Shown one piece after another: positions 1-8,034 of a stretch of DNA of 64,000 nucleotides; the first letter of the stretch is position 1; each line of letters starts with the position of its first letter. The translations under genes and the position numbers were made by a program. This DNA is from Bacteroidota bacterium (lineage in GTDB: Bacteria > Bacteroidota > Bacteroidia > Chitinophagales > Chitinophagaceae): assembly GCA_947452555.1 (NCBI GenBank), contig CANGDH010000003.1:62001-126000 (forward strand), read 5' to 3'. A model generated the notes under the pieces. The model did no database searches. It had not been told where the DNA came from and worked only from the letters and a program-made list of their open reading frames with translations.

Positions 1-42
1 TAATGTTTTTCCATGTAATGGGTCCTTGGAAGCTTGTTGCAT
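1..42 (-). CDS. VF530-like DNA-binding protein, N-terminal fragment
   Basis: A minus-strand reading frame starts with ATG at position 42 and runs off the left edge, giving the 14 residues MQQASKDPLHGKTL. The PLHGxTLE-type opening is what I remember of the VF530 family (DUF2132), small DNA-binding proteins that begin with NPLHGxTLExIL. It is divergent from the pseudouridine synthase, with only 25 bases between the two starts. Just 14 codons are visible, so the assignment rests on one short motif and could be chance. Confidence 0.5.
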   Translation of the reverse strand, partial: MQQASKDPLHGKTL

Positions 43-67
43 ATACAATATTAAGTAATTTGCCTTT

Positions 68-670
68 ATGAATGGACATCGATATTTTATTTTGAATAAA
101 CCAATAAATATGGTGTCTCAATTTGTAAGCAGTCATACCGTAAGACTGCTAGGGGATTTAAATTTCAATTTCCCAGATGGGACACATGCTATTGGAAGAC
201 TTGACCAAAATTCTGAAGGGTTATTATTACTCACTACCAATAAAAAAGTCACTAAATTATTATTTCAAGGAGCGGTACCTCATAAAAGAACTTATTGGGT
301 TCAAGTGAAAAATAAAGTAGAAGCATCTACCATTGAAAAATTAGCTGCTGGTATTGAGATAAGTGCCCCAAATGGTTGTAGCTATTTAACCACACCCTGT
401 GAGGTTGTTTTGATGGCAGATCCTAATTTAAAATTAGACCCTGAGTATGCTTTGCATGAAAATGTTACAACAAGCTGGCTGAGTATAACACTTACAGAAG
501 GAAAATTTCATCAGGTCCGAAAAATGGTAGCAGCGGTACACCATAAATGTTTGCGTCTCATAAGGGCTTCTATTGAATCAATAGAAATAGCAGGTCTAGC
601 TGCTGGCGAAGTTCGTGAAATAGAAGAGGAAGTATTTTTTGAAAAACTACGATTGAATGCAATTGATTAG
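68..670 (+). CDS. rluE: RsuA/RluE-type rRNA pseudouridine synthase
   Basis: Converts a uridine in large-subunit rRNA to pseudouridine; the E. coli RluE target is U2457 of 23S rRNA. The 200-residue protein opens with the family signature YFILNKP at residues 6-12. The catalytic motif GRLDQNSEGLLLLT follows near residues 43-56, with the nucleophilic Asp in RLD. A later motif, EGKFHQVRKM, is typical of the RsuA/RluB/E/F clade. There is no N-terminal S4 domain, as in RluE and unlike RsuA or RluB. Its stop overlaps the convergent hypE stop by 4 bases. Membership of the clade is secure; the exact uridine is inferred from length and domain content. Confidence 0.85.
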   Translation: MNGHRYFILNKPINMVSQFVSSHTVRLLGDLNFNFPDGTHAIGRLDQNSEGLLLLTTNKKVTKLLFQGAVPHKRTYWVQVKNKVEASTIEKLAAGIEISAPNGCSYLTTPCEVVLMADPNLKLDPEYALHENVTTSWLSITLTEGKFHQVRKMVAAVHHKCLRLIRASIESIEIAGLAAGEVREIEEEVFFEKLRLNAID

Positions 671-1728
671 CAAATTCTTGGTAGCTGCTCTCCTGTCAAA
701 TAATTCACCACTCTTTTACCGCCAATTCTACTTTTCATAATTACTTTACCAGGATGTGTTGTAGTTACAGCTCCAATTACTGCAGCATTAATTCCATTTT
801 TATCAGCTCTTAAAGTAGCTAAGAAATCGTTGGCAATTTCTTTTTTCACAACCGCTAAAAATAATCCTTCATTTGCAACATACATAGGGTCAAGTCCTAG
901 CATTTCACAGGCGCCTTCAACACTCTCGTTTACCGGAATTAAATTCTGCTCTAAATAAAAACTCAATTGCGTTAGTTCGGCTACTTCGTTTAAAACAGAA
1001 GCAATGCCCCCTCTAGTGGGGTCTCTTAAAAATTTAATACCATTCCCGTACTGCTCTATTAGTTTAATAACAGTATGGTTTAAATTTGCAGTATCACTTT
1101 GAATTGTTGTTTCAAACTCAATTCCCTGTCTTAAACTCATGATGGCAATTCCGTGGTTGGCGATATTGCCACTCACTATTACCACGTCTCCCTCCTCAAT
1201 ATTTTTATGATGAATATTTGCGTTTGGATGAATTACTCCAATGCCAGAAGTATTAATGAAAATTTTATCTCCTTTTCCTTTTTCAACTACTTTAGTATCG
1301 CCAGTAACAATTTTAATATTTGCCTTATCTGCGGCATTCTTAATGCTTACCAATACTTCCCAAAATTCTTTCATCGTAAAGCCTTCTTCAATAATAAATC
1401 CTAATGAAAGATATTTTGGCTCTGCGCCACACATGCTTATATCATTCACCGTTCCATTAATTGCTAAGTCACCAATATTGCCTCCCGGGAAAAATATAGG
1501 GGAGATTACATAACTGTCGGTGCTAAAAGCGGTCTTGCCATGTAATTCAAAAATAGCACCATCATGTTGTTGGTCTAATAAATCATTTTTTAAAATATCA
1601 AATACACCGCTTTGTAAGAACTTATGTGTCAAAAGTCCACCACTACCATGTCCCATTGTAATTATGTCAAAGTCAAACTTTGGCATTGGACATTGTAAAT
1701 TCATTTTTATTTTATTTTCAGTTGACAT
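667..1728 (-). CDS. hypE: Hydrogenase maturation protein HypE
   Basis: HypE dehydrates a carbamoyl group on its own C-terminal cysteine to a thiocyanate, supplying the cyanide ligands of the NiFe active site together with HypF, HypC and HypD. The 353-residue protein has the AIR-synthase-like ATP-binding fold, with ITMGHGSGG near the N terminus and a GDTKVVEKG motif mid-protein. It ends in PRIC, and this terminal Cys353 is the carbamoylated residue in the family. It is the last gene of the leftward hypABFCDE set, 66 bases after hypD. All key features are present and nothing suggests loss of function. Confidence 0.97.
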   Translation of the reverse strand: MSTENKIKMNLQCPMPKFDFDIITMGHGSGGLLTHKFLQSGVFDILKNDLLDQQHDGAIFELHGKTAFSTDSYVISPIFFPGGNIGDLAINGTVNDISMCGAEPKYLSLGFIIEEGFTMKEFWEVLVSIKNAADKANIKIVTGDTKVVEKGKGDKIFINTSGIGVIHPNANIHHKNIEEGDVVIVSGNIANHGIAIMSLRQGIEFETTIQSDTANLNHTVIKLIEQYGNGIKFLRDPTRGGIASVLNEVAELTQLSFYLEQNLIPVNESVEGACEMLGLDPMYVANEGLFLAVVKKEIANDFLATLRADKNGINAAVIGAVTTTHPGKVIMKSRIGGKRVVNYLTGEQLPRIC

Positions 1729-1794
1729 GATTCTGTTTATGATTGCTAGCAGTAGCTTATTGTTGTAAACTAAGCTATGATTATAAGACTTTTT

Positions 1795-2895
1795 TTAAAC
1801 AGCTACTTCGCTTGCTCCTGCATAATGATAATAAGCGGCACAAGCCCCTTCGCTACTCACCATTGGTGCCCCTAATGGATGTTCTGGTTTACATTTTATT
1901 CCAAAATTGGGACATTGTCTAGGTTTTTTTAATCCCTTCATAATTTCTCCGCTAATACATTCTTTATTCTCTTCTGCAAATGGAATATCAATATCAAATT
2001 TAACCCTTGCATTAAATGCTTTGTATCGATCATTTACTTCATACCCACTTTGTGGAATATTCCCAATACCTCTCCAAACCCTATCGCTTATTGCAAATAC
2101 TTTTTGAATTGTTTCCTGTGCCATTTTATTCCCCTCTCGTTGCACACTTCTTGCGTATTGGTTTTCTACTTTATACTCTCCTTTTTCTAATTGGGTAACT
2201 GCCATTAAAATACCTTGTAATAAATCAACTGGTTCGAATCCAGTTACTACCATTGGACATTGATACTTCTCAGCGATAGGATAGTATTCGTCGATTCCCA
2301 TTATGGTACAAACATGTCCAGCAGCTAAAAATCCATCTATCTTATTTTCATCATCACTTAGTATTGCTTCCATTGCAGGCGGCACTAATACATGAGAAGC
2401 TAGAATACTATAATTAGTTACTCCTAATTGGTCCGCATGAACCACACTCAACGCATTGGCAGGAGCAGTTGTTTCAAAGCCTACGGCAAAAAACACAATC
2501 TCTTTGTCCGGATTTTGTCTTGCTAATTGTACTGCTTCTAATGGGGAGTATAAAATTCTAATATCTGCGCCTTCTGCTTTCGCTTCTAATAAACTTTTCT
2601 TACTGCCTGGAACACGAAGCATGTCGCCAAAGGAACATAATATCACATTTGGTTGTAAGGATAAATAAATAGCTTCGTCTATTACGCTTACACTAGTTAC
2701 ACAAACCGGACAACCTGGTCCATGAACCATGGTAATATTAGCAGGTAGCATATCTAATATGCCATTCTTGACCAAGCTATGTGTTTGCCCACCACAAATC
2801 TCCATTAAAGTCCAAGGCTTTGTAGTGATATGGTGAATCTCATCTAAGTAGGCAGTTACTAATTCAGGATCTCTATATTCGGTTAAAAATTTCAT
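1795..2895 (-). CDS. hypD: Hydrogenase maturation protein HypD
   Basis: HypD is the [4Fe-4S] scaffold that, in complex with HypC, carries the Fe(CN)2CO unit before its transfer to the large subunit. The 366-residue protein has CGGQTHS with Cys34 and GPGCPVC with Cys62 and Cys65. These match E. coli Cys41, Cys69 and Cys72 with a constant offset of 7. The C-terminal cluster cysteines are also visible in the CPNFGIKC and GACAAYY segments. It lies 25 bases downstream of hypC and 66 bases upstream of hypE in the same leftward operon. Confidence 0.97.
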   Translation of the reverse strand: MKFLTEYRDPELVTAYLDEIHHITTKPWTLMEICGGQTHSLVKNGILDMLPANITMVHGPGCPVCVTSVSVIDEAIYLSLQPNVILCSFGDMLRVPGSKKSLLEAKAEGADIRILYSPLEAVQLARQNPDKEIVFFAVGFETTAPANALSVVHADQLGVTNYSILASHVLVPPAMEAILSDDENKIDGFLAAGHVCTIMGIDEYYPIAEKYQCPMVVTGFEPVDLLQGILMAVTQLEKGEYKVENQYARSVQREGNKMAQETIQKVFAISDRVWRGIGNIPQSGYEVNDRYKAFNARVKFDIDIPFAEENKECISGEIMKGLKKPRQCPNFGIKCKPEHPLGAPMVSSEGACAAYYHYAGASEVAV

Positions 2896-2920
2896 ATTGC
2901 TTTTTTAAAGTATGATTACT

Positions 2921-3178
2921 TTATATTGATGTTATTTCAAGTTCTTCCACTTCTCCCATATCCTTTAAATACTTAAAGGTCAATTTGGCCTCTTCTTCGT
3001 CTACTACGCCAATGGCAACGCCCACATGCACTAAAACATAATCATCAACCTTAGCTTCGGGTACCATAAACAAGTTCACTTCTTTTTGGATTCCGCCAAA
3101 CGAAACTTTACCAGTTCTAAAAGTATCATCAAGTTGCGCAGTTATGGCTATTAATTTTCCTGGTATTGCTAAACACAT
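2921..3178 (-). CDS. hypC: Hydrogenase assembly chaperone HypC
   Basis: Small chaperone that delivers the iron-cyano-carbonyl unit from HypD to the hydrogenase large subunit. The 85-residue protein begins MCLAIPGK, so the essential Cys2 is present, and carries the conserved HVGVAIG segment with His51. Both positions agree with E. coli HypC. The ATG lies inside the end of hypF, giving a 50-base overlap in a different frame that suggests translational coupling. Length is normal for the HypC/HupF family, and the family's MCLAIPGK opening fixes the start. Confidence 0.97.
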   Translation of the reverse strand: MCLAIPGKLIAITAQLDDTFRTGKVSFGGIQKEVNLFMVPEAKVDDYVLVHVGVAIGVVDEEEAKLTFKYLKDMGEVEELEITSI

Positions 3179-5444
3179 AATCTTGTTGTTTTTGATTTAA
3201 ATAATATGCAATTTGGCCTAATGAAATACCCTCGTCATTAGGGCTTACATTTTTATGAAAAAATAGTTTCTTTGTTTTTCCGGCTCTTTCAATAAGAGTG
3301 TCAACTAATAATGCATTTTGAAATACACCACCACTAAATGCTAATTGACTAGAACCATTTAAGTTACTTAGTTGTATAATAAGCTCTACTAGGCTATTAA
3401 ATATTTTTCTGGCAATAAAACCTTTATCTTTTCCTAAGTTCATATCGAAAATAAAAGCAAATAGTAATTGCTGATATTGAATACTATTTTCTTGAATGTC
3501 AAAATTATAATGTGCATTGTGCGGGTTGCTACTCCTAGCAAGTGCTTCTAACTTCATGACTGCTTCCCCTTCAAAACTTGTTTTATTTTGTATTCCTAAT
3601 ATACAAGCTAGGCCGTCTAAGAATCTGCCCATGCTACTTGTTTGTAATACCGCAGGTTGCTTTAACATCTTTTGATAATATTCCCACTCTTGCTCTGTAA
3701 ATGAGTCTCTAATCACAACGTCTTCATTTATACGACTTAACATGCTCAATGCAGACATTCTTGGTTCCTTACTCATTTTATCACCTAACAAAACAGGGAA
3801 ATAAGCTAGATGAGAAATTCTAGTAAAAAATCCTTCTTTATAACTCAATAATTCAGATCCCCATATTTGTGCGTCTTCTCCATAGCCAGTTCCATCCCAA
3901 ATAAAGCCTAATATATTTTGCTTAGTACATAACAAATCATTTTCAACTAATACGGAAGCGAAATGTGCTTTATGATGTTGTATTGAAACAACTGGGATAT
4001 TTAATTCATTCGCAATGCGCTTGCCTATTTCAGCTACAAAATAATTCGGATGAGCGTCAACTAATATGTTAGCTGGCTTATCCCTGAATTGTTTAATTAA
4101 ATGCTTATAAGTTTGAGTAAATGCCTCTTGAGATTCTAAATGACTTTGGGCCCCTAGGAATTGACTTATATAGACTTGTTGATTATTAGTATAGGCAAAT
4201 GCATTTTTTAATTCGCCACCTGTAGCTAATAATTTTTCATTATTTACTACAAAATTATGCGGAAAATAATTAGGTGCTAGTCCACGGCTTCTTCTTAAAA
4301 TAATTCTTTGACCCTTTTTTGTATATTGTATTACACTATCGTCTTGCGGTGTAACAATATCTCTGTCGTATGTGAGTACTAATGATGCGAAATCGAATAA
4401 ATTTTCTAATGCATCAATATCTTTATAAATAATAGGAGAGCCGCTCATATTTGCACTTGTAGCGACTAGGGGTCTATTTAATTTTGTTGCTATAATATGG
4501 AGCAAAGCAGAGCTAGGTAGCATTACCCCTATTTTGTCTAACATAGGTGCAATTAATGTAGTAGAAATTTCGGCAGCTTTTTTTGTTTTACACAAAACAA
4601 TCGGCGCCACTACAGACTCCAATTCAATTTTTTCAATTGAACTAATACAAACATCTCGCATTGCCATTTCAGTATTTGGATATAATACCGCAAGTGGCTT
4701 TGAAGGTCTTCTTTTTTTCGTTCTTAAAATCTCCACTGCTTTTTGATTCGTCGCATCACACAATAACAAATAGCCTCCTGTATTTTTTACTGCAATAGTT
4801 TCTCCAGCTAAAATTGCATAAATGATTGTATCAATTATAAATTCACTTTCATGACTTACTAAAGTATTAGTACTGTTAAATAAATGCATCGGGATAGCAC
4901 AATTTGGACAACTATTTATTTCACTATGGTATCTTCGGTTTTCAATATCATGGTATTCTTTTTCACAATCAACGCACATATGCAAATGCTGCATGGTTGT
5001 CAATGTTCTGTCGTAGGGTAGATTTTTAATAATGGAATACCTTGGACCACAAGACACACAAGATGTAAAGGCATAGTTATACCTTTTGTTGTTACTATTT
5101 TCAATTTCATGTTTACAATCCTGACAAATAGCAAAATCTGGAGGAATTAATAAATCTGGTGTATTTGAATTATCACTCATTTCTATTTTAAAATCAATGA
5201 ATTCTTGATTCTCTATTTTTTCAATATGAACATTTGTAATTACAGCATTAGTTGGCGCTTTCGCAACCAATAGCTCTAGGAATATTTCAGTTCCTTGCTG
5301 ACTTGCATTTATATTAATCTGTACACCGTCGGTATTATTTTTTACCCAGCCACAGAAGCCCATTTCTTTGGCAATCTTATGTACATGAGGACGAAAGCCC
5401 ACGCCTTGTACTAAGCCATTGATATGAATGTAATAAGTAGACAT
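3129..5444 (-). CDS. hypF: Carbamoyltransferase HypF
   Basis: Makes the carbamoyl-AMP intermediate and transfers the carbamoyl group to HypE, the first step of active-site cyanide synthesis. The 771-residue protein has the full domain order. An acylphosphatase domain (GLVQGVGFRPHVHKIA, residues about 10-25) is followed by two zinc-finger-like CxxC pairs (CQDC/CVSCGP and CVDC/CPNC, about residues 110-190), a YrdC-like domain and a C-terminal Kae1/TsaD-like domain with HHKAHFASV. Start and length fit the family. It sits directly after hypB with no gap and overlaps hypC. Confidence 0.97.
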   Translation of the reverse strand: MSTYYIHINGLVQGVGFRPHVHKIAKEMGFCGWVKNNTDGVQININASQQGTEIFLELLVAKAPTNAVITNVHIEKIENQEFIDFKIEMSDNSNTPDLLIPPDFAICQDCKHEIENSNNKRYNYAFTSCVSCGPRYSIIKNLPYDRTLTTMQHLHMCVDCEKEYHDIENRRYHSEINSCPNCAIPMHLFNSTNTLVSHESEFIIDTIIYAILAGETIAVKNTGGYLLLCDATNQKAVEILRTKKRRPSKPLAVLYPNTEMAMRDVCISSIEKIELESVVAPIVLCKTKKAAEISTTLIAPMLDKIGVMLPSSALLHIIATKLNRPLVATSANMSGSPIIYKDIDALENLFDFASLVLTYDRDIVTPQDDSVIQYTKKGQRIILRRSRGLAPNYFPHNFVVNNEKLLATGGELKNAFAYTNNQQVYISQFLGAQSHLESQEAFTQTYKHLIKQFRDKPANILVDAHPNYFVAEIGKRIANELNIPVVSIQHHKAHFASVLVENDLLCTKQNILGFIWDGTGYGEDAQIWGSELLSYKEGFFTRISHLAYFPVLLGDKMSKEPRMSALSMLSRINEDVVIRDSFTEQEWEYYQKMLKQPAVLQTSSMGRFLDGLACILGIQNKTSFEGEAVMKLEALARSSNPHNAHYNFDIQENSIQYQQLLFAFIFDMNLGKDKGFIARKIFNSLVELIIQLSNLNGSSQLAFSGGVFQNALLVDTLIERAGKTKKLFFHKNVSPNDEGISLGQIAYYLNQKQQDYVFSNTRKINSHNCAT

Positions 5445-6152
5445 CTAAACAGTTTCAGGTGCTAATACTTTGGACTTTAGCCAGCTATACCATTCTTGAA
5501 GCCCATCTCCATTAGTGCAGCTCACTTCAATAATATGCAAGTCTTTATTAATTTTCAAAGCATTTTCTTTTACTTTCTCTATGCTAAAAGGAACGTAAGG
5601 AAGCAAATCTGTTTTGTTTACAATACAAAGGGTAGAAGAGAAAAACATATCAGGATACTTTAAAGGCTTGTCATCCCCTTCAGTTACACTAATAATTACT
5701 ACTCTTTCTTTTTCGCCTAAGTCAAACATAGCTGGACAAACCAAATTACCAACGTTTTCAATAAACATAATAGAGTTTTCCTTTGGTTTCAATCCTTGCA
5801 ATGCATGAGAAATCATCTGTGAGTCTAAATGACAACCCTTTCCAGTATTGATTTGTGTAACTTTGGTTCCAGTAGCATGAATACGGTCAGCGTCATTCGT
5901 TGTTTGTTGATCACCTTCAATTACACAAAAATCTAATTGGCCTTTTAAGTCAGTTAGTGTTCTTTCAAGCAAAGTTGTTTTGCCTGATCCTGGCGAACTT
6001 ACTAAGTTTAAAGCTAAAATATTTTTTGCCTCAAAATAGCCTCTGTTACGCTCAGCTAGTAAGTTATTTTGGTGAAGAATATCTTGTTCAACATCTACAA
6101 TTCTTTTTCCATGAACATGGTCCTGTCCATCACATCCGCAGGTTGCACACAT
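5445..6152 (-). CDS. hypB: Nickel-inserting GTPase HypB
   Basis: GTPase that drives nickel insertion into the large subunit with HypA. The 235-residue protein starts MCATCGC, matching the N-terminal CxxCGC high-affinity nickel site of E. coli HypB. The following histidine stretch is minimal (HVHG), so nickel storage is unlikely. The G domain shows a P-loop (SSPGSGKTTLLE), the metal-site region around CHLDSQM, and NKTD for guanine recognition. It lies 10 bases after hypA and abuts hypF. Confidence 0.96.
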   Translation of the reverse strand: MCATCGCDGQDHVHGKRIVDVEQDILHQNNLLAERNRGYFEAKNILALNLVSSPGSGKTTLLERTLTDLKGQLDFCVIEGDQQTTNDADRIHATGTKVTQINTGKGCHLDSQMISHALQGLKPKENSIMFIENVGNLVCPAMFDLGEKERVVIISVTEGDDKPLKYPDMFFSSTLCIVNKTDLLPYVPFSIEKVKENALKINKDLHIIEVSCTNGDGLQEWYSWLKSKVLAPETV

Positions 6153-6162
6153 AATTTTATTT

Positions 6163-6504
6163 TTAATTAACTACTAAGCTTTTAACTTTTAACTCTTTGC
6201 CATTTTTGATATTCAAAAAATGACCTCCGCACACTGGGCAGGGGTCATATAGCTGTTGGATTGAAAAGTCAATCATGCAATCCAAGCAAGTAGCTATGCC
6301 TTCAGGTTTATGAATTTTTCGTATTGCATTTTTTAAAGGGGTATTTTTTACCGCTTGATTCCATGCAAATTCAAAAGAATTTTCCTCCACACCGCTTAAA
6401 GCTCCTATTTCTAGTTCGATTTCTTCAATGATACTCGCGTCTGCGCCTTCCATCTGTTTTGTGGCAATTTCAATAATGCTCATAACAATGGATAGTTCAT
6501 GCAT
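6163..6504 (-). CDS. hypA: Nickel metallochaperone HypA
   Basis: Supplies Ni(II) to the hydrogenase precursor together with HypB. The 113-residue protein starts MHELSI, with the nickel-binding His2 directly after Met1. It carries the structural zinc site as two CxxC pairs, CLDC (about 76-79) and CPVC (about 93-96). It follows the small HupE-like gene by 5 bases and precedes hypB by 10 bases, so it belongs to the leftward maturation operon. Confidence 0.96.
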   Translation of the reverse strand: MHELSIVMSIIEIATKQMEGADASIIEEIELEIGALSGVEENSFEFAWNQAVKNTPLKNAIRKIHKPEGIATCLDCMIDFSIQQLYDPCPVCGGHFLNIKNGKELKVKSLVVN

Positions 6505-6509
6505 AGCTT

Positions 6510-6722
6510 TTATTTAGACCTTTCTTTTTTTCTAGTATATAACATTACAGCAAGGGCAAACACAATACAGCTAATCGTTACAACTGCATGCATTGGTTCA
6601 AAAAGGTAATGTGTTATTGTATATCCGCTATCATCATGACTACCATGTCCAGGATGCGCCATTAATGCATTTGGCAAAATAGTGATTAAAATCATGGACA
6701 CAATGGAGGCAAGTTTTTTCAT
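6510..6722 (-). CDS. Small HupE-like membrane protein (HPGHG motif)
   Basis: A 70-residue protein starting at the ATG at 6722, chosen because a signal peptide (KKLASIVSMILITILPNALMA) begins there; the open frame continues upstream without one. After the predicted cleavage site comes HPGHGSHD, a histidine cluster like that at the mature N terminus of HupE/UreJ nickel permeases. One transmembrane helix (about 41-62) and a basic cytoplasmic tail follow. HupE has several more helices, so this is either a truncated relative or a separate small family using the same metal-binding head. Placement 5 bases upstream of hypA implies a role in hydrogenase nickel supply or assembly, which is inference. 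Confidence 0.65.
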   Translation of the reverse strand: MKKLASIVSMILITILPNALMAHPGHGSHDDSGYTITHYLFEPMHAVVTISCIVFALAVMLYTRKKERSK

Positions 6723-6878
6723 AAGATTTGATTTTATAGATATCAATATTAAACTGATTCGTAAAATAGCGATATGATTACAGTCATACTGTAGAATGAT
6801 ATCTGTCAGTACCCTCGCCAATATTGACTCCTACATTAGTGCTCGGATTCAAACATTTTCACCTTTAAATTTTTCAGC

Positions 6879-8009
6879 ATGGACAACGAAATGCTCGAAG
6901 TTAAACAACCTACTTATTATGAGGAGGTTATACGTAAAGGATACGATCGCCGTGATTTTATGAAATTTGCAAGTATGATGGCCGCTTTTATTGGCCTTGA
7001 AAAATCTGCTATTGGACAAGTTGCTACTGCGATGGAAACTAAGCCACGTATACCTATCATTTGGTTGCACTTCCAAGAATGTACCTGTTGTAGTGAGAGT
7101 TTTATACGCTCATCTCATCCTATGGTAGCCGATATCTTATTAGATATGGTCTCGCTTGATTATACCGAAACGTTGATGGCTGCGTCGGGTGTCCAAGCAG
7201 AACAATCACTTAAGAATACGATGAAGAAGTATAAAGGTGAATATATCCTTTGCGTTGAAGGTAGTGTGCCAGTGGCAGCTGACGGTGTTTACTGTATGAT
7301 TGGAGGTAAAACTTCTATGCATATTTTAGAAGAAGCGGCTGCTGATGCAAAAGCTATTATCGCATGGGGTAGTTGTGCTAGCAATGGTTGTGTTCAATCT
7401 GCTAAGCCGAATCCAACACAAGCAACACCAATACATAAATTAATTACAGGTAAACCTATTATCAAAGTGCCAGGCTGTCCGCCAATCGGGGAAGTTATGG
7501 CAGGAGTGATTGTACACCTGTTAACTTTTGGAACTATTCCTGAATTAGATAGAGTAGGCCGTCCAAAAGCTTTCTATAGCAAGCGTGTACATGATAGCTG
7601 TTATCGCCGACCTTATTTTGATGCAGGTTTATTTGTTGAAACATTTGACGATGAAAATGCTAAAAAAGGATATTGCTTATACAATGTAGGTTGTAAAGGA
7701 CCTACTACCTATAACGCCTGTGGTGTTATGAAATGGAATGGAGGAACTAGTTACCCTATTCAATCTGGTCATGGCTGTATTGGATGTAGCGAAGAAAATT
7801 ATTGGGACAATGGAAGATTATACGATCGTGCATCTTCTTTCGCTGGATTTGGTATAGAAGCTTCTGCTGACACTATTGGAAAAATCGCATTAGGTGCAAC
7901 CGGCGTTGCCATAGCAGCACATGCAGTAGCTACCAATTTTGGTAAAAAAGAAAGCATTCACGAACTAGAAGTGGAGGGTAAAGAAAGTGAGCATGAATTA
8001 CCTTCTTAA
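6879..8009 (+). CDS. hyaA: [NiFe]-hydrogenase small subunit, six-cysteine O2-tolerant type
   Basis: Carries the FeS relay from the NiFe site to the membrane cytochrome in an H2-oxidising enzyme. The 376-residue precursor has a twin-arginine signal, RRDFMK at 24-29, so the folded dimer is exported by Tat. The proximal-cluster cysteines are C68, C70, C71, C166, C171 and C200. This reproduces the E. coli Hyd-1 pattern 17/19/20/115/120/149 with identical spacing, including both supernumerary cysteines that form the [4Fe-3S] cluster of oxygen-tolerant group 1d enzymes. Cysteines for the medial and distal clusters lie in the last third. A C-terminal hydrophobic segment ([16 protein letters not shown]) would anchor it to the cytochrome subunit. 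Confidence 0.96.
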   Translation: MDNEMLEVKQPTYYEEVIRKGYDRRDFMKFASMMAAFIGLEKSAIGQVATAMETKPRIPIIWLHFQECTCCSESFIRSSHPMVADILLDMVSLDYTETLMAASGVQAEQSLKNTMKKYKGEYILCVEGSVPVAADGVYCMIGGKTSMHILEEAAADAKAIIAWGSCASNGCVQSAKPNPTQATPIHKLITGKPIIKVPGCPPIGEVMAGVIVHLLTFGTIPELDRVGRPKAFYSKRVHDSCYRRPYFDAGLFVETFDDENAKKGYCLYNVGCKGPTTYNACGVMKWNGGTSYPIQSGHGCIGCSEENYWDNGRLYDRASSFAGFGIEASADTIGKIALGATGVAIAAHAVATNFGKKESIHELEVEGKESEHELPS

Positions 8010-8034
8010 TTGATTCACCAACTAAACAAATTTT

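Noticed and set aside
2231..2241. GGTTCGAATCC, identical to a tRNA T-arm loop
   Set aside because: It lies inside hypD, encodes a conserved part of the protein (GFEPVD), and no acceptor, D or anticodon stem can be built around it.
6723..6821. N-terminal extension of the HupE-like frame to 6821
   Set aside because: The added residues have no signal-peptide character and push the clear signal peptide inward; the ATG at 6722 is the natural start.
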